Positions 30,976 through 42,831 of a stretch of 64,000 bases of DNA are shown here, one piece after another. A program made the position numbers and the translations under genes. Numbering within the stretch: position 1 is the stretch's first letter; each line of letters opens with the position of its first letter. Source of the stretch: Auanema rhodensis (taxonomy: Eukaryota; Nematoda; Chromadorea; Rhabditida; Rhabditidae); contig OZ059894.1 of assembly GCA_964057225.1 (NCBI GenBank), forward strand, positions 868,001 to 932,000. Reading direction: 5' to 3'. The notes below the pieces were generated by a model. That model ran no database searches. It worked only from the letters and a program-made list of their open reading frames with translations, and had not been told where the DNA came from.

Positions 30976-33087
30976 AAGTGCACATCACGTGTACATTTAA
31001 TTAGCATAAATTAAAGTTCACGTAAATTTCAAAGTCATGGTTACCATGAACCAATATCAATAAAAATTTGTTTTTAGACTAATATGGACATGAGGAATCT
31101 AATTTTGAAAACCGCATCTCTTTATCTTTCACGTGAAGCGAGTTACATACCAAGTGCACATCACGTGTACATTTAATTAGCATAAATTAAAGTTCACGTA
31201 AATTTCAAAGTCATGGTTACCATGAACCAATATCAATAAAAATTTGTTTTTAGACTAATATGGACATGGGGAATCTAATTTTGAAAACCGCATCTCTTTA
31301 TCTTTCACGTGAAGCGAGTTACATACCAAGTGCACATCACGTGTACATTTAATTAGCATAAATTAAAGTTCACGTAAATTTCAAAGTCATGGTTACCATG
31401 TACCAATATCAATAAAAATTTGTTTTTAGACTAATATGGACATGGGGAATCTAATTTTGAAAACCGCATCTCTTTATCTTTCACGTGAAGCGAGTTACAT
31501 ACCAAGTGCACATCACGTGTACATTTAATTAGCATAAATTAAAGTTCACGTAAATTTCAAAGTCATGGTTACCATGAACCAATATCAATAAAAATTTGTT
31601 TTTAGACTAATATGGACATGGGGAATCTAATTTTGAAAACCGCATCTCTTTATCTTTCACGTGAAGCGAGTTACATACCAAGTGCACATCACGTGTACAT
31701 TTAATTAGCATAAATTAAAGTTCACGTAAATTTCAAAGTCATGGTTACCATGCACCAATATCAATAAAAATTTGTTTTTAGACTAATATGGACATGGGGA
31801 ATCTAATTTTGAAAACCGCATCTCTTTATCTTTCACGTGAAGCGAGTTACATACCAAGTGCACATCACGTGTACATTTAATTAGCATAAATTAAAGTTCA
31901 CGTAAATTTCAAAGTCATGGTTACCATGAACCAATATCAATAAAAATTTGTTTTTAGACTAATATGGACATGGGGAATCTAATTTTGAAAACCGCATTTC
32001 TTTATCTTTCACGTGAAGCGAGTTACATACCAAGTGCACATCACGTGTACATTTAATTAGCATAAATTAAAGTTCACGTAAATTTCAAAGTCATGGTTAC
32101 CATGAAGCAATATCAATAAAAATTTGTTTTTAGACTAATATGGACATGGGGAATCTAATTTTGAAAACCGCATCTCTTTATCTTTCACGTGAAGCGAGTT
32201 ACATACCAAGTGCACATCACGTGTACATTTAATTAGCATAAATTAAAGTTCACGTAAATTTCAAAGTCATGGTTACCATGAACCAATATCAATAAAAATT
32301 TGTTTTTAGACTAATATGGACATGAGGAATCTAATTTTGAAAACCGCATCTCTTTATCTTTCACGTGAAGCGAGTTACATACCAAGTGCACATCACGTGT
32401 ACATTTAATTAGCATAAATTAAAGTTCACGTAAATTTCAAAGTCATGGTTACCATGAACCAATATCAATAAAAATTTGTTTTTAGACTAATATGGACATG
32501 GGGAATCTAATTTTGAAAACCGCATCTCTTTATCTTTCACGTGAAGCGAGTTACATACCAAGTGCACATCACGTGTACATTTAATTAGCATAAATTAAAG
32601 TTCACGTAAATTTCAAAGTCATGGTTACCATGTACCAATATCAATAAAAATTTGTTTTTAGACTAATATGGACATGGGGAATCTAATTTTGAAAACCGCA
32701 TCTCTTTATCTTTCACGTGAAGCGAGTTACATACCAAGTGCACATCACGTGTACATTTAATTAGCATAAATTAAAGTTCACGTAAATTTCAAAGTCATGG
32801 TTACCATGAACCAATATCAATAAAAATTTGTTTTTAGACTAATATGGACATGGGGAATCTAATTTTGAAAACCGCATCTCTTTATCTTTCACGTGAAGCG
32901 AGTTACATACCAAGTGCACATCACGTGTACATTTAATTAGCATAAATTAAAGTTCACGTAAATTTCAAAGTCATGGTTACCATGCACCAATATCAATAAA
33001 AATTTGTTTTTAGACTAATATGGACATGGGGAATCTAATTTTGAAAACCGCATCTCTTTATCTTTCACGTGAAGCGAGTTACATACC
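30976..33087. repeat. 7-monomer higher-order repeat (1232 bp) in satellite A
   Basis: CATGAGGAAT at 31093 and 32325, and CCATGTACC at 31401 and 32633, recur at exactly 1232 bp (7 x 176). The monomers between the markers also keep their order. A third CATGAGGAAT at 33205, five monomers later, suggests a partial further copy. Confidence 0.87.
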
Positions 33088-33615
33088 AAGTGCACATCAC
33101 GTGTACATTTAATTAGCATAAATTAAAGTTCACGTAAATTTCAAAGTCATGGTTACCATGAACCAATATCAATAAAAATTTGTTTTTAGACTAATATGGA
33201 CATGAGGAATCTAATTTTGAAAACCGCATCTCTTCATCTTTCACGTGAAGCGAGTTACATACCAAGTGCACATCACGTGTACATTTAATTAGCATAAATT
33301 AAAGTTCACGTAAATTTCAAAGTCATGGTTACCATTCACCAATATCAATAAAAATTTGTTTTTAGACTAATATGGACATGGGGAATCTAATTTTGAAAAC
33401 CGCATCTCTTTATCTTTCACGTGAAGCGAGTTACATACCAAGTGCACATCACGTGTACATTTAATTAGCATAAATTAAAGTTCACGTAAATTTCAAAGTC
33501 ATGGTTACCATGCACCAATATCAATAAAAATTTGTTTTTAGACTAATATGGACATGGGGAATCTAATTTTGAAAACCGCATCTCTTTATCTTTCACGTGA
33601 AGCGAGTTACATACC

Positions 33616-33707
33616 AAGTGCACATCACGTGTACATTTAATTAGCATAAATTAAAGTTCACGTAAATTTCAAAGTCATGGTTACCATGAAGCAATATCAA
33701 TAAAAAT
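33616..33707. repeat. Truncated 92-bp A monomer, copy 1
   Basis: Retains monomer positions 1-92/93 and then jumps to position 2 of the next unit (AAAAATTAGTGCACATC), losing 84 bp including CACGTG site 2. The next monomer has CATGTG at site 1 and TTGGTTTTT in its T tract. It differs from the other truncated copies in having GAAGCAA at positions 73-79. Confidence 0.93.
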
Positions 33708-35115
33708 TAGTGCACATCATGTGTACATTTAATTAGCATAAATTAAAGTTCACGTAAATTTCAAAGTCATGGTTACCATGAACCAATATCAATAAAAATT
33801 GGTTTTTAGACTAATATGGACATGGGGAATCTAATTTTGAAAACCGCATCTCTTCATCTTTCACGTGAAGCGAGTTACATACCAAGTGCACATCACGTGT
33901 ACATTTAATTAGCATAAATTAAAGTTCACGTAAATTTCAAAGTCATGGTTACCATGCACCAATATCAATAAAAATTTGTTTTTAGACTAATATGGACATG
34001 GGGAATCTAATTTTGAAAACCGCATCTCTTTATCTTTCACGTGAAGCGAGTTACATACCAAATGCACATCACGTGTACATTTAATTAGCATAAATTAAAG
34101 TTCACGTAAATTTCAAAGTCATGGTTACCATGAACCAATATCAATAAAAATTTGTTTTTAGACTAATATGGACATGGGGAATCTAATTTTGAAAACCGCA
34201 TCTCTTCATCTTTCACGTGAAGCGAGTTACATACCAAGTGCACATCACGTGTACATTTAATTAGCATAAATTAAAGTTCACGTAAATTTCAAAGTCATGG
34301 TTACCATGCACCAATATCAATAAAAATTTGTTTTTAGACTAATATGGACATGGGGAATCTAATTTTGAAAACCGCATCTCTTTATCTTTCACGTGAAGCG
34401 AGTTACATACCAAGTGCACATCACGTGTACATTTAATTAGCATAAATTAAAGTTCACGTAAATTTCAAAGTCATGGTTACCATGAACCAATATCAATAAA
34501 AATTTGTTTTTAGACTAATATGGACATGGGGAATCTAATTTTGAAAACCGCATCTCTTTATTTTTCACGTGAAGCGAGTTACATACCAAGTGCACATCAC
34601 GTGTACATTTAATTAGCATAAATTAAAGTTCACGTAAATTTCCAAGTCATGGTTACCATGAACCAATATCAATAAAAATTTGTTTTTAGACTAATATGGA
34701 CATGGGGAATCTAATTTTGAAAACCGCATCTCTTTATCTTTCACGTGAAGCGAGTTACATACCAAGTGCACATCACGTGTACATTTAATTAGCATAAATT
34801 AAAGTTCACGTAAATTTCAAAGTCATGGTTACCATGAACCAATATCAATAAAAATTTGTTTTTAGACTAATATGGACATGGGGAATCTAATTTTGAAAAC
34901 CGCATCTCTTTATCTTTCACGTGAAGCGAGTTACATACCAAGTGCACATCACGTGTACATTTAATTAGCATAAATTAAAGTTCACGTAAATTTCAAAGTC
35001 ATGGTTACCATGAACCAATATCAATAAAAATTTGTTTTTAGACTAATATGGACATGGGGAATCTAATTTTGAAAACCGCATCTCTTCATCTTTCACGTGA
35101 AGCGAGTTACATACC

Positions 35116-35207
35116 AAGTGCACATCACGTGTACATTTAATTAGCATAAATTAAAGTTCACGTAAATTTCGAAGTCATGGTTACCATGCACCAATATCAA
35201 TAAAAAT
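35116..35207. repeat. Truncated 92-bp A monomer, copy 2
   Basis: Same breakpoint as copy 1, 1500 bp downstream (92 + 8 x 176). It carries GCACCAA at positions 73-79 and TTTCGAAG instead of TTTCAAAG. The following monomer again has the TTGG variant, here TTGGTTTGTAG. Confidence 0.93.
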
Positions 35208-35911
35208 TAGTGCACATCACGTGTACATTTAATTAGCATAAATTAAAGTTCACGTAAATTTCAAAGTCATGGTTACCATGAACCAATATCAATAAAAATT
35301 GGTTTGTAGACTAATATGGACATGGGGAATCTAATTTTGAAAACCGCATCTCTTCATCTTTCACGTGAAGCGAGTTACATACCAAGTGCACATCACGTGT
35401 ACATTTAATTAGCATAAATTAAAGTTCACGTAAATTTCAAAGTCATGGTTACCATGCACCAATATCAATAAAAATTTGTTTTTAGACTAATATGGACAAG
35501 GGGAATCTAATTTTGAAAACCGCATCTCTTTATCTTTCACGTGAAGCGAGTTACATACCAAGTGCACATCACGTGTACATTTAATTAGCATAAATTAAAG
35601 TTCACGTAAATTTCAAAGTCATGGTTACCATGAACCAATATCAATAAAAATTTGTTTTTAGACTAATATGGACATGGGGAATCTAATTTTGAAAACCGCA
35701 TCTCTTTATCTTTCACGTGAAGCGAGTTACATACCAAGTGCACATCACGTGTACATTTAATTAGCATAAATTAAAGTTCACGTAAATTTCAAAGTCATGG
35801 TTACCATGCACCAATATCAATAAAAATTTGTTTTTAGACTAATATGGACATGGGGAATCTAATTTTGAAAACCGCATCTCTTTATCTTTCACGTGAAGCG
35901 AGTTACATACC

Positions 35912-36003
35912 AAGTGCACATCACGTGTACATTTAATTAGCATAAATTAAAGTTCACGTAAATTTCAAAGTCATGGTTACCATGCACCAATATCAATAAA
36001 AAT
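35912..36003. repeat. Truncated 92-bp A monomer, copy 3
   Basis: Same breakpoint, 796 bp after copy 2 (92 + 4 x 176). It is followed by a monomer with CATGTG and TTGGTTTTT, the same combination as after copy 1. Confidence 0.93.
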
Positions 36004-37587
36004 TAGTGCACATCATGTGTACATTTAATTAGCATAAATTAAAGTTCACGTAAATTTCAAAGTCATGGTTACCATGAACCAATATCAATAAAAATTGGTT
36101 TTTAGACTAATATGGACATGGGGAATCTAATTTTGAAAACCGCATCTCTTCATCTTTCACGTGAAGCGAGTTACATACCAAGTGCACATCACGTGTACAT
36201 TTAATTAGCATAAATTAAAGTTCACGTAAATTTCAAAGTCATGGTTACCATGCACCAATATCAATAAAAATTTGTTTTTAGACTAATATGGACATGGGGA
36301 ATCTAATTTTGAAAACCGCATCTCTTTATCTTTCACGTGAAGCGAGTTACATACCAAGTGCACATCACGTGTACATTTAATTAGCATAAATTAAAGTTCA
36401 CGTAAATTTCAAAGTCATGGTTACCATGAACCAATATCAATAAAAATTTGTTTTTAGACTAATATGGACATGGGGAATCTAATTTTGAAAACCGCATCTC
36501 TTCATCTTCCACGTGAAGCGAGTTACATACCAAGTGCACATCACGTGTACATTTAATTAGCATAAATTAAAGTTCACGTAAATTTCAAAGTCATGGTTAC
36601 CATGAACCAATATCAATAAAAATTTGTTTTTAGACTAATATGGACATGGGGAATCTAATTTTGAAAACCGCATCTCTTCATCTTTCACGTGAAGCGAGTT
36701 ACATACCAAGTGCACATCACGTGTACATTTAATTAGCATAAATTAAAGTTCACGTAAATTTCAAAGTCATGGTTACCATGCACCAATATCAATAAAAATT
36801 TGTTTTTAGACTAATATGGACATGGGGAATCTAATTTTGAAAACCGCATCTCTTTATCTTTCACGTGAAGCGAGTTACATACCAAGTGCACATCACGTGT
36901 ACATTTAATTAGCATAAATTAAAGTTCACGTAAATTTCAAAGTCATGGTTACCATGAACCAATATCAATAAAAATTTGTTTTTAGACTAATATGGACATG
37001 GGGAATCTAATTTTGAAAACCGCATCTCTTTATCTTTCACGTGAAGCGAGTTACATACCAAGTGCACATCACGTGTACATTTAATTAGCATAAATTAAAG
37101 TTCACGTAAATTTCAAAGTCATGGTTACCATGAACCAATATCAATAAAAATTTGTTTTTAGACTAATATGGACATGGGGAATCTAATTTTGAAAACCGCA
37201 TCTCTTTATCTTTCACGTGAAGCGAATTACATACCAAGTGCACATCACGTGTACATTTAATTAGCATAAATTAAAGTTCACGTAAATTTCAAAGTCATGG
37301 TTACCATGAACCAATATCAATAAAAATTTGTTTTTAGACTAATATGGACATGGGGAATCTAATTTTGAAAACCGCATCTCTTTATCTTTCACGTGAAGCG
37401 AGTTACATACCAAGTGCACATCACGTGTACATTTAATTAGCATAAATTAAAGTTCACGTAAATTTCAAAGTCATGGTTACCATGAACCAATATCAATAAA
37501 AATTTGTTTTTAGACTAATATGGACATGGGGAATCTAATTTTGAAAACCGCATCTCTTCATCTTTCACGTGAAGCGAGTTACATACC

Positions 37588-37679
37588 AAGTGCACATCAC
37601 GTGTACATTTAATTAGCATAAATTAAAGTTCACGTAAATTTCAAAGTCATGGTTACCATGCACCAATATCAATAAAAAT
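37588..37679. repeat. Truncated 92-bp A monomer, copy 4
   Basis: Same breakpoint, 1676 bp after copy 3 (92 + 9 x 176). It leads directly into the hybrid 151-bp unit at 37680, which carries the TTGG variant. Confidence 0.93.
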
Positions 37680-37830
37680 TAGTGCACATCACGTGTACAT
37701 TTAATTAGCATAAATTAAAGTTCACGTAAATTTCAAAGTCATGGTTACCATGAACCAATATCAATAAAAATTGGTTTTTAGACTAATATGGACATGGGGA
37801 ATCTAATTTTGCACCAATATCAATAAAAAT
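37680..37830. repeat. Hybrid 151-bp A unit made by a second exchange
   Basis: Contains monomer positions 1-132 of a TTGG monomer and then, at 37811/37812, positions 74-92 of a truncated monomer (TTTTGCACCAATATC). It runs into a further TTGG monomer starting at 37831. The two parents share TG at the join. This looks like recombination between two copies of the truncated-plus-TTGG cassette, out of register by 59 bp. Confidence 0.88.
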
Positions 37831-38534
37831 TAGTGCACATCACGTGTACATTTAATTAGCATAAATTAAAGTTCACGTAAATTTCAAAGTCATGGTTACC
37901 ATGAACCAATATCAATAAAAATTGGTTTTTAGACTAATATGGACATGGGGAATCTAATTTTGAAAACCGCATCTCTTCATCTTTCACGTGAAGCGAGTTA
38001 CATACCAAGTGCACATCACGTGTACATTTAATTAGCATAAATTAAAGTTCACGTAAATTTCAAAGTCATGGTTACCATGCACCAATATCAATAAAAATTT
38101 GTTTTTAGACTAATATGGACATGGGGAATCTAATTTTGAAAACCGCATCTCTTTATCTTTCACGTGAAGCGAGTTACATACCAAGTGCACATCACGTGTA
38201 CATTTAATTAGCATAAATTAAAGTTCACGTAAATTTCAAAGTCATGGTTACCATGAACCAATATCAATAAAAATTTGTTTTTAGACTAATATGGACATGG
38301 GGAATCTAATTTTGAAAACCGCATCTCTTTATCTTTCACGTGAAGCGAGTTACATACCAAGTGCACATCACGTGTACATTTAATTAGCATAAATTAAAGT
38401 TCACGTAAATTTCAAAGTCATGGTTACCATGCACCAATATCAATAAAAATTTGTTTTTAGACTAATATGGACATGGGGAATCTAATTTTGAAAACCGCAT
38501 CTCTTTATCTTTCACGTGAAGCGAGTTACATACC

Positions 38535-38619
38535 AAGTGCACATCACGTGTACATTTAATTAGCATAAATTAAAGTTCACGTAAAATTCAAAGTCATGGT
38601 TACCATGAACCAATATCAA
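38535..38619. repeat. Terminal A fragment (85 bp) abutting satellite B
   Basis: Monomer positions 1-85, with GTAAAATTC in place of GTAAATTTC, ending at ...CAATATCAA. The remaining 91 bp are replaced by satellite B. Confidence 0.93.
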
Positions 38620-38629
38620 CAAAAATTTT
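38619..38629. other. Satellite A / satellite B junction
   Basis: A continues as CAATATCAAT and B begins ACAAAAATTTTTTCG. The sequence reads CAATATCAACAAAAATTTTTTCG, split here between A and B at base 38620. The base at 38620 is the B base (C rather than T), and 38621-38628 (AAAAATTT) is identical in both satellites, so the join lies at 38619/38620, or up to 38628 if the C is a mutation. There is no spacer, transposon or target-site duplication. Confidence 0.93.
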
Positions 38630-39321
38630 TTCGAAAAATTTCAAAATAATTTAGCAAAAAGTAGATGTTTTTAGATTCCTTTTTTTAAGGCAAACACGAT
38701 GGACAATGTTTTTCAACGAAAAAATTAGTTCTTCAGGGCGAAAATCGAGGATATAAGTGTGAACTTATATCAGTTGATATCTCGGTGCATTTTTAAGCTA
38801 GCGCAAATCTGATAACACAGATCGACGCAGCTTAAAAATCCGCATCGAATGCACTATACTACATTGAGAAACGCTTGATACAAAAATTAGTTATGATCGT
38901 TTGAAAAATGATGCATTAGTGTATGTTGAGTTTCCATGTACACTCAACAATGCTTCCAAAAACATTTTGACAAAAATTTTTTCGAAAAATTTCAAAATAA
39001 TTTAGCAAAAAGTAGATGTTTTTAGATTCCATTTTTCAAGGCAAAGACGATTGACAATGTTATTCAACGAAAAAATTAAATCTTCAGGGTGAAAATCGAG
39101 GATATAAGTGTGAACTTATATCAGTTGATATCTCGGTGCATTTTTAAGCTAGCGCAAATCTGATAACACAGATCGACGCAGCTTACAAAATCCGCATCGA
39201 ATGCACTATACTACATTGAGAAACGTTTGATACAAAAATTAGTTATGATCGTTTGAAAAATGATGCATTAGTGTATGTTGAGTTTCCATGTACACTCAAC
39301 ATTGCTTCCAAAAACATTTTG

Positions 39322-42300
39322 ACAAAAATTTTTTCGAAAAATTTCAAAATAATTTAGCAAAAAGTAGATGTTTTTAGATTCCTTTATTCAAGGCAAAGAC
39401 GATGGACAATGTTATTCAACGAAAAAATTAATTCTTCAGGGTGAAAATCGAGGATATAAGTGTGAACTTATATCAGTTGATATCTCGGTGCATTTTTAAG
39501 CTAGCGCAAATCTGATAACACAGATCGACGCAGCTTAAAAATCCGCATCGAATGCACTATACTACATTGAGAAACGCTTAATACAAAAATTAGTTATGAT
39601 CGTTTGAAAAATGATGCATTAGTGTATGTTGAGTTTCCATGTACACTCAACATTGCTTCCAAAAACATTTTGACAACAATTTTTTCGAAAAATTTCAAAA
39701 TAATTTAGCAAAAAGTAGATGTTTTTAGATTCCATTTTTCAAGGCAAAGACGATGGACAATGTTATTCAACGAAAAAATTAATTCTTCAGGGTGAAAATC
39801 GAGGATATAAGTGTGAACTTATATCAGTTGATATCTCGGTGCATTTTTAAGCTAGCGCAAATCTGATAACACAGATCGACGCAGCTTAAAAATCTGCATC
39901 GAATGCACTATACTACATTGAGAAACGCTTAATACAAAAATTAGTTATGATCGTTTGAAAAATGATGCATTAGTGTATGTTGAGTTTCCATGTACACTCA
40001 ACATTGCTTCCAAAAACATTTTGACAAAAATTTTTTCGAAAAATTTCAAAATAATTTAGCAAAAAGTAGATGTTTTTAGATTCCATTTCTCAAGGCAAAG
40101 ACGATGGACAATGATATTCAACGAAAAAATTATTCCTTCAGGGTGAAAATCGAGGATATAAGTGTAAACTTATATCAGTTGATATCTCGGTGCATTTTTA
40201 AGCTAGCGCAAATCTGATAACACAGATCGACGCAGCTTAAAAATCCGCATCGAATGCACTATACTACATTGAGAAACGCTTAATACAAAAATTAGTTATG
40301 ATCCTTTGAAAAATGATGCATTAGTGTATGTTGAGTTTCCATGTACACTCAACAATGCTTCCAAAAACATTTTGACAAAAATTTTTTCGAAAAATTTCAA
40401 AATAATTTAGCAAAAAGTAGATGTTTTTAGATTCCATTTTTCAAGGCAAAGACGATGGACAATGTTATTCAACGAAAAAATTAAATCTTCAGGGTGAAAA
40501 TCGAGGATATAAGTGTGAACTTATATCAGTTGATATCTCGGTGCATTTTTAAGCTAGCGCAAATCTGATAACACAGATCGACGCAGCTTAAAAATCCGCA
40601 TCGAATGCACTATACTACATTGAGAAACGTTTGATACAAAAATTAGTTATGATCGTTTGAAAAATGATGCATTAGTGTATGTTGAGTTTCCATGTACACT
40701 CAACAATGCTTCCAAAAACATTTTGACAAAAATTTTTTCGAAAAATTTCAAAATAATTTAGCAAAAAGTAGATGTTTTTAGATTCCATTTTTCAAGGCAA
40801 AGACGATGGACAATGTTATTCAACGAAAAAATTAAATCTTCAGGGTGAAAATCGAGGATATAAGTGTGAACTTATATCAGTTGATATCTCGGTGCATTTT
40901 TAAGCTAGCGCAAATCTGATAACACAGATCGACGCAGCTTAAAAATCCGCATCGAATGCACTATACTACATTGAGAAACGTTTGATACAAAAATTAGTTA
41001 TGATCGTTTGAAAAATGATGCATTAGTGTATGTTGAGTTTCCATGTACACTCAACATTGCTTCCAAAAACATTTTGACAAAAATTTTTTCGAAAAATTTC
41101 AAAATAATTTAGCAAAAAGTAGATGTTTTTAGATTCCTTTATTCAAGGCAAAGACGATGGACAATGTTATTCAACGAAAAAATTAATTCTTCAGGGTGAA
41201 AATCGAGGATATAAGTGTGAACTTATATCAGTTGATATCTCGGTGCATTTTTAAGCTAGCGCAAATCTGATAACACAGATCGACGCAGCTTAAAAATCCG
41301 CATCGAATGCACTATACTACATTGAGAAACGCTTAATACAAAAATTAGTTATGATCGTTTGAAAAATGATGCATTAGTGTATGTTGAGTTTCCATGTACA
41401 CTCAACATTGCTTCCAAAAACATTTTGACAACAATTTTTTCGAAAAATTTCAAAATAATTTAGCAAAAAGTAGATGTTTTTAGATTCCATTTTTCAAGGC
41501 AAAGACGATGGACAATGTTATTCAACGAAAAAATTAATTCTTCAGGGTGAAAATCGAGGATATAAGTGTGAACTTATATCAGTTGATATCTCGGTGCATT
41601 TTTAAGCTAGCGCAAATCTGATAACACAGATCGACGCAGCTTAAAAATCTGCATCGAATGCACTATACTACATTGAGAAACGCTTAATACAAAAATTAGT
41701 TATGATCGTTTGAAAAATGATGCATTAGTGTATGTTGAGTTTCCATGTACACTCAACATTGCTTCCAAAAACATTTTGACAAAAATTTTTTCGAAAAATT
41801 TCAAAATAATTTAGCAAAAAGTAGATGTTTTTAGATTTCATTTCTCAAGGCAAAGACGATGGACAATGATATTCAACGAAAAAATTATTCCTTCAGGGTG
41901 AAAATCGAGGATATAAGTGTAAACTTATATCAGTTGATATCTCGGTGCATTTTTAAGCTAGCGCAAATCTGATAACACAGATCGACGCAGCTTAAAAATC
42001 CGCATCGAATGCACTATACTACATTGAGAAACGCTTAATACAAAAATTAGTTATGATCCTTTGAAAAATGATGCATTAGTGTATGTTGAGTTTCCATGTA
42101 CACTCAACAATGCTTCCAAAAACATTTTGACAAAAATTTTTTCGAAAAATTTCAAAATAATTTAGCAAAAAGTAGATGTTTTTAGATTCCATTTTTCAAG
42201 GCAAAGACGATGGACAATGTTATTCAACGAAAAAATTAAATCTTCAGGGTGAAAATCGAGGATATAAGTGTGAACTTATATCAGTTGATATCTCGGTGCA

Positions 42301-42831
42301 TTTTTAAGCTAGCACAAATCTGATAACACAGATCGACGCAGCTTAAAAATCCGCATCGAATGCACTATACTACATTGAGAAACGTTTGATACAAAAATTA
42401 GTTATGATCGTTTGAAAAATGATGCATTAGTGTATGTTGAGTTTCCATGTACACTCAACAATGCTTCCAAAAACATTTTGACAAAAATTTTTTCGAAAAA
42501 TTTCAAAATAATTTAGCAAAAAGTAGATGTTTTTAGATTCCATTTTTCAAGGCAAAGACGATGGACAATGTTATTCAACGAAAAAATTAATTCTTCAGGG
42601 TGAAAATCGAGGATATAAGTGTGAACTTATATCAGTTGATATCTCGGTGCATTTTTAAGCTAGCGCAAATCTGATAACACAGATCGACGCAGCTTAAAAA
42701 TCCGCATCGAATGCACTATACTACATTGAGAAACGTTTGATACAAAAATTAGTTATGATCGTTTGAAAAATGATGCATTAGTGTATGTTGAGTTTCCATG
42801 TACACTCAACAATGCTTCCAAAAACATTTTG
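39322..42831. repeat. 5-monomer higher-order repeat (1755 bp) in satellite B
   Basis: Blocks 39322-41076 and 41077-42831 carry the same ordered variants 1755 bp apart: CCTTTATTCAAGG in the first monomer, GACAACAATT and AATCTGCATCG in the second, TATTCCTTCAG with AGTGTAAAC and GATCCTTTG in the third, then two CATTTTTCAAGG monomers with ACGTTTGATAC. The second block differs by a few substitutions, for example GATTTCATTTCTC and AGCACAAATC. Confidence 0.9.

Larger units (their letters stand above)
5632..33615. repeat. Length-perfect block of 159 A monomers
   Basis: Monomer starts fall at 5632 + 176k throughout; I confirmed this at the block ends and at many variant markers between them. No net insertion or deletion occurs in 27,984 bp, although substitutions are frequent. 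This is the homogenised core of the array and contrasts with the rearranged flank that follows. It contains no gene or transposon. Confidence 0.92.
1..38619. repeat. Satellite A: tandem array of a 176-bp monomer
   Basis: Head-to-tail array in one orientation. Phase was fixed by the motif AAGTGCACATCACGTG, which begins at 1, 177, 353 and then every 176 bp. The monomer count is 215 of 176 bp, one of 175 bp, four of 92 bp, one of 151 bp and a terminal 85 bp, summing exactly to 38619. Copies differ by a few substitutions, most often at monomer positions 74-76 (AACC, CACC or AAGC) and 149 (CTTTATC or CTTCATC). GC is about 32%. The unit length matches one nucleosome plus linker, as in many centromeric and pericentromeric satellites; any centromere role is inference. 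No reading frame survives, because 176 is not a multiple of three and every frame meets stops. The array continues off the left edge of the window. Confidence 0.98.

Noticed and set aside
1-38619. CRISPR array (regularly spaced direct repeats)
   Set aside because: The whole 176-bp unit is conserved, with no unique spacers between short repeats, and no cas genes are present.
38610-38640. Transposon insertion at the A/B junction
   Set aside because: There is no target-site duplication, terminal repeat or intervening sequence; A passes directly into B.
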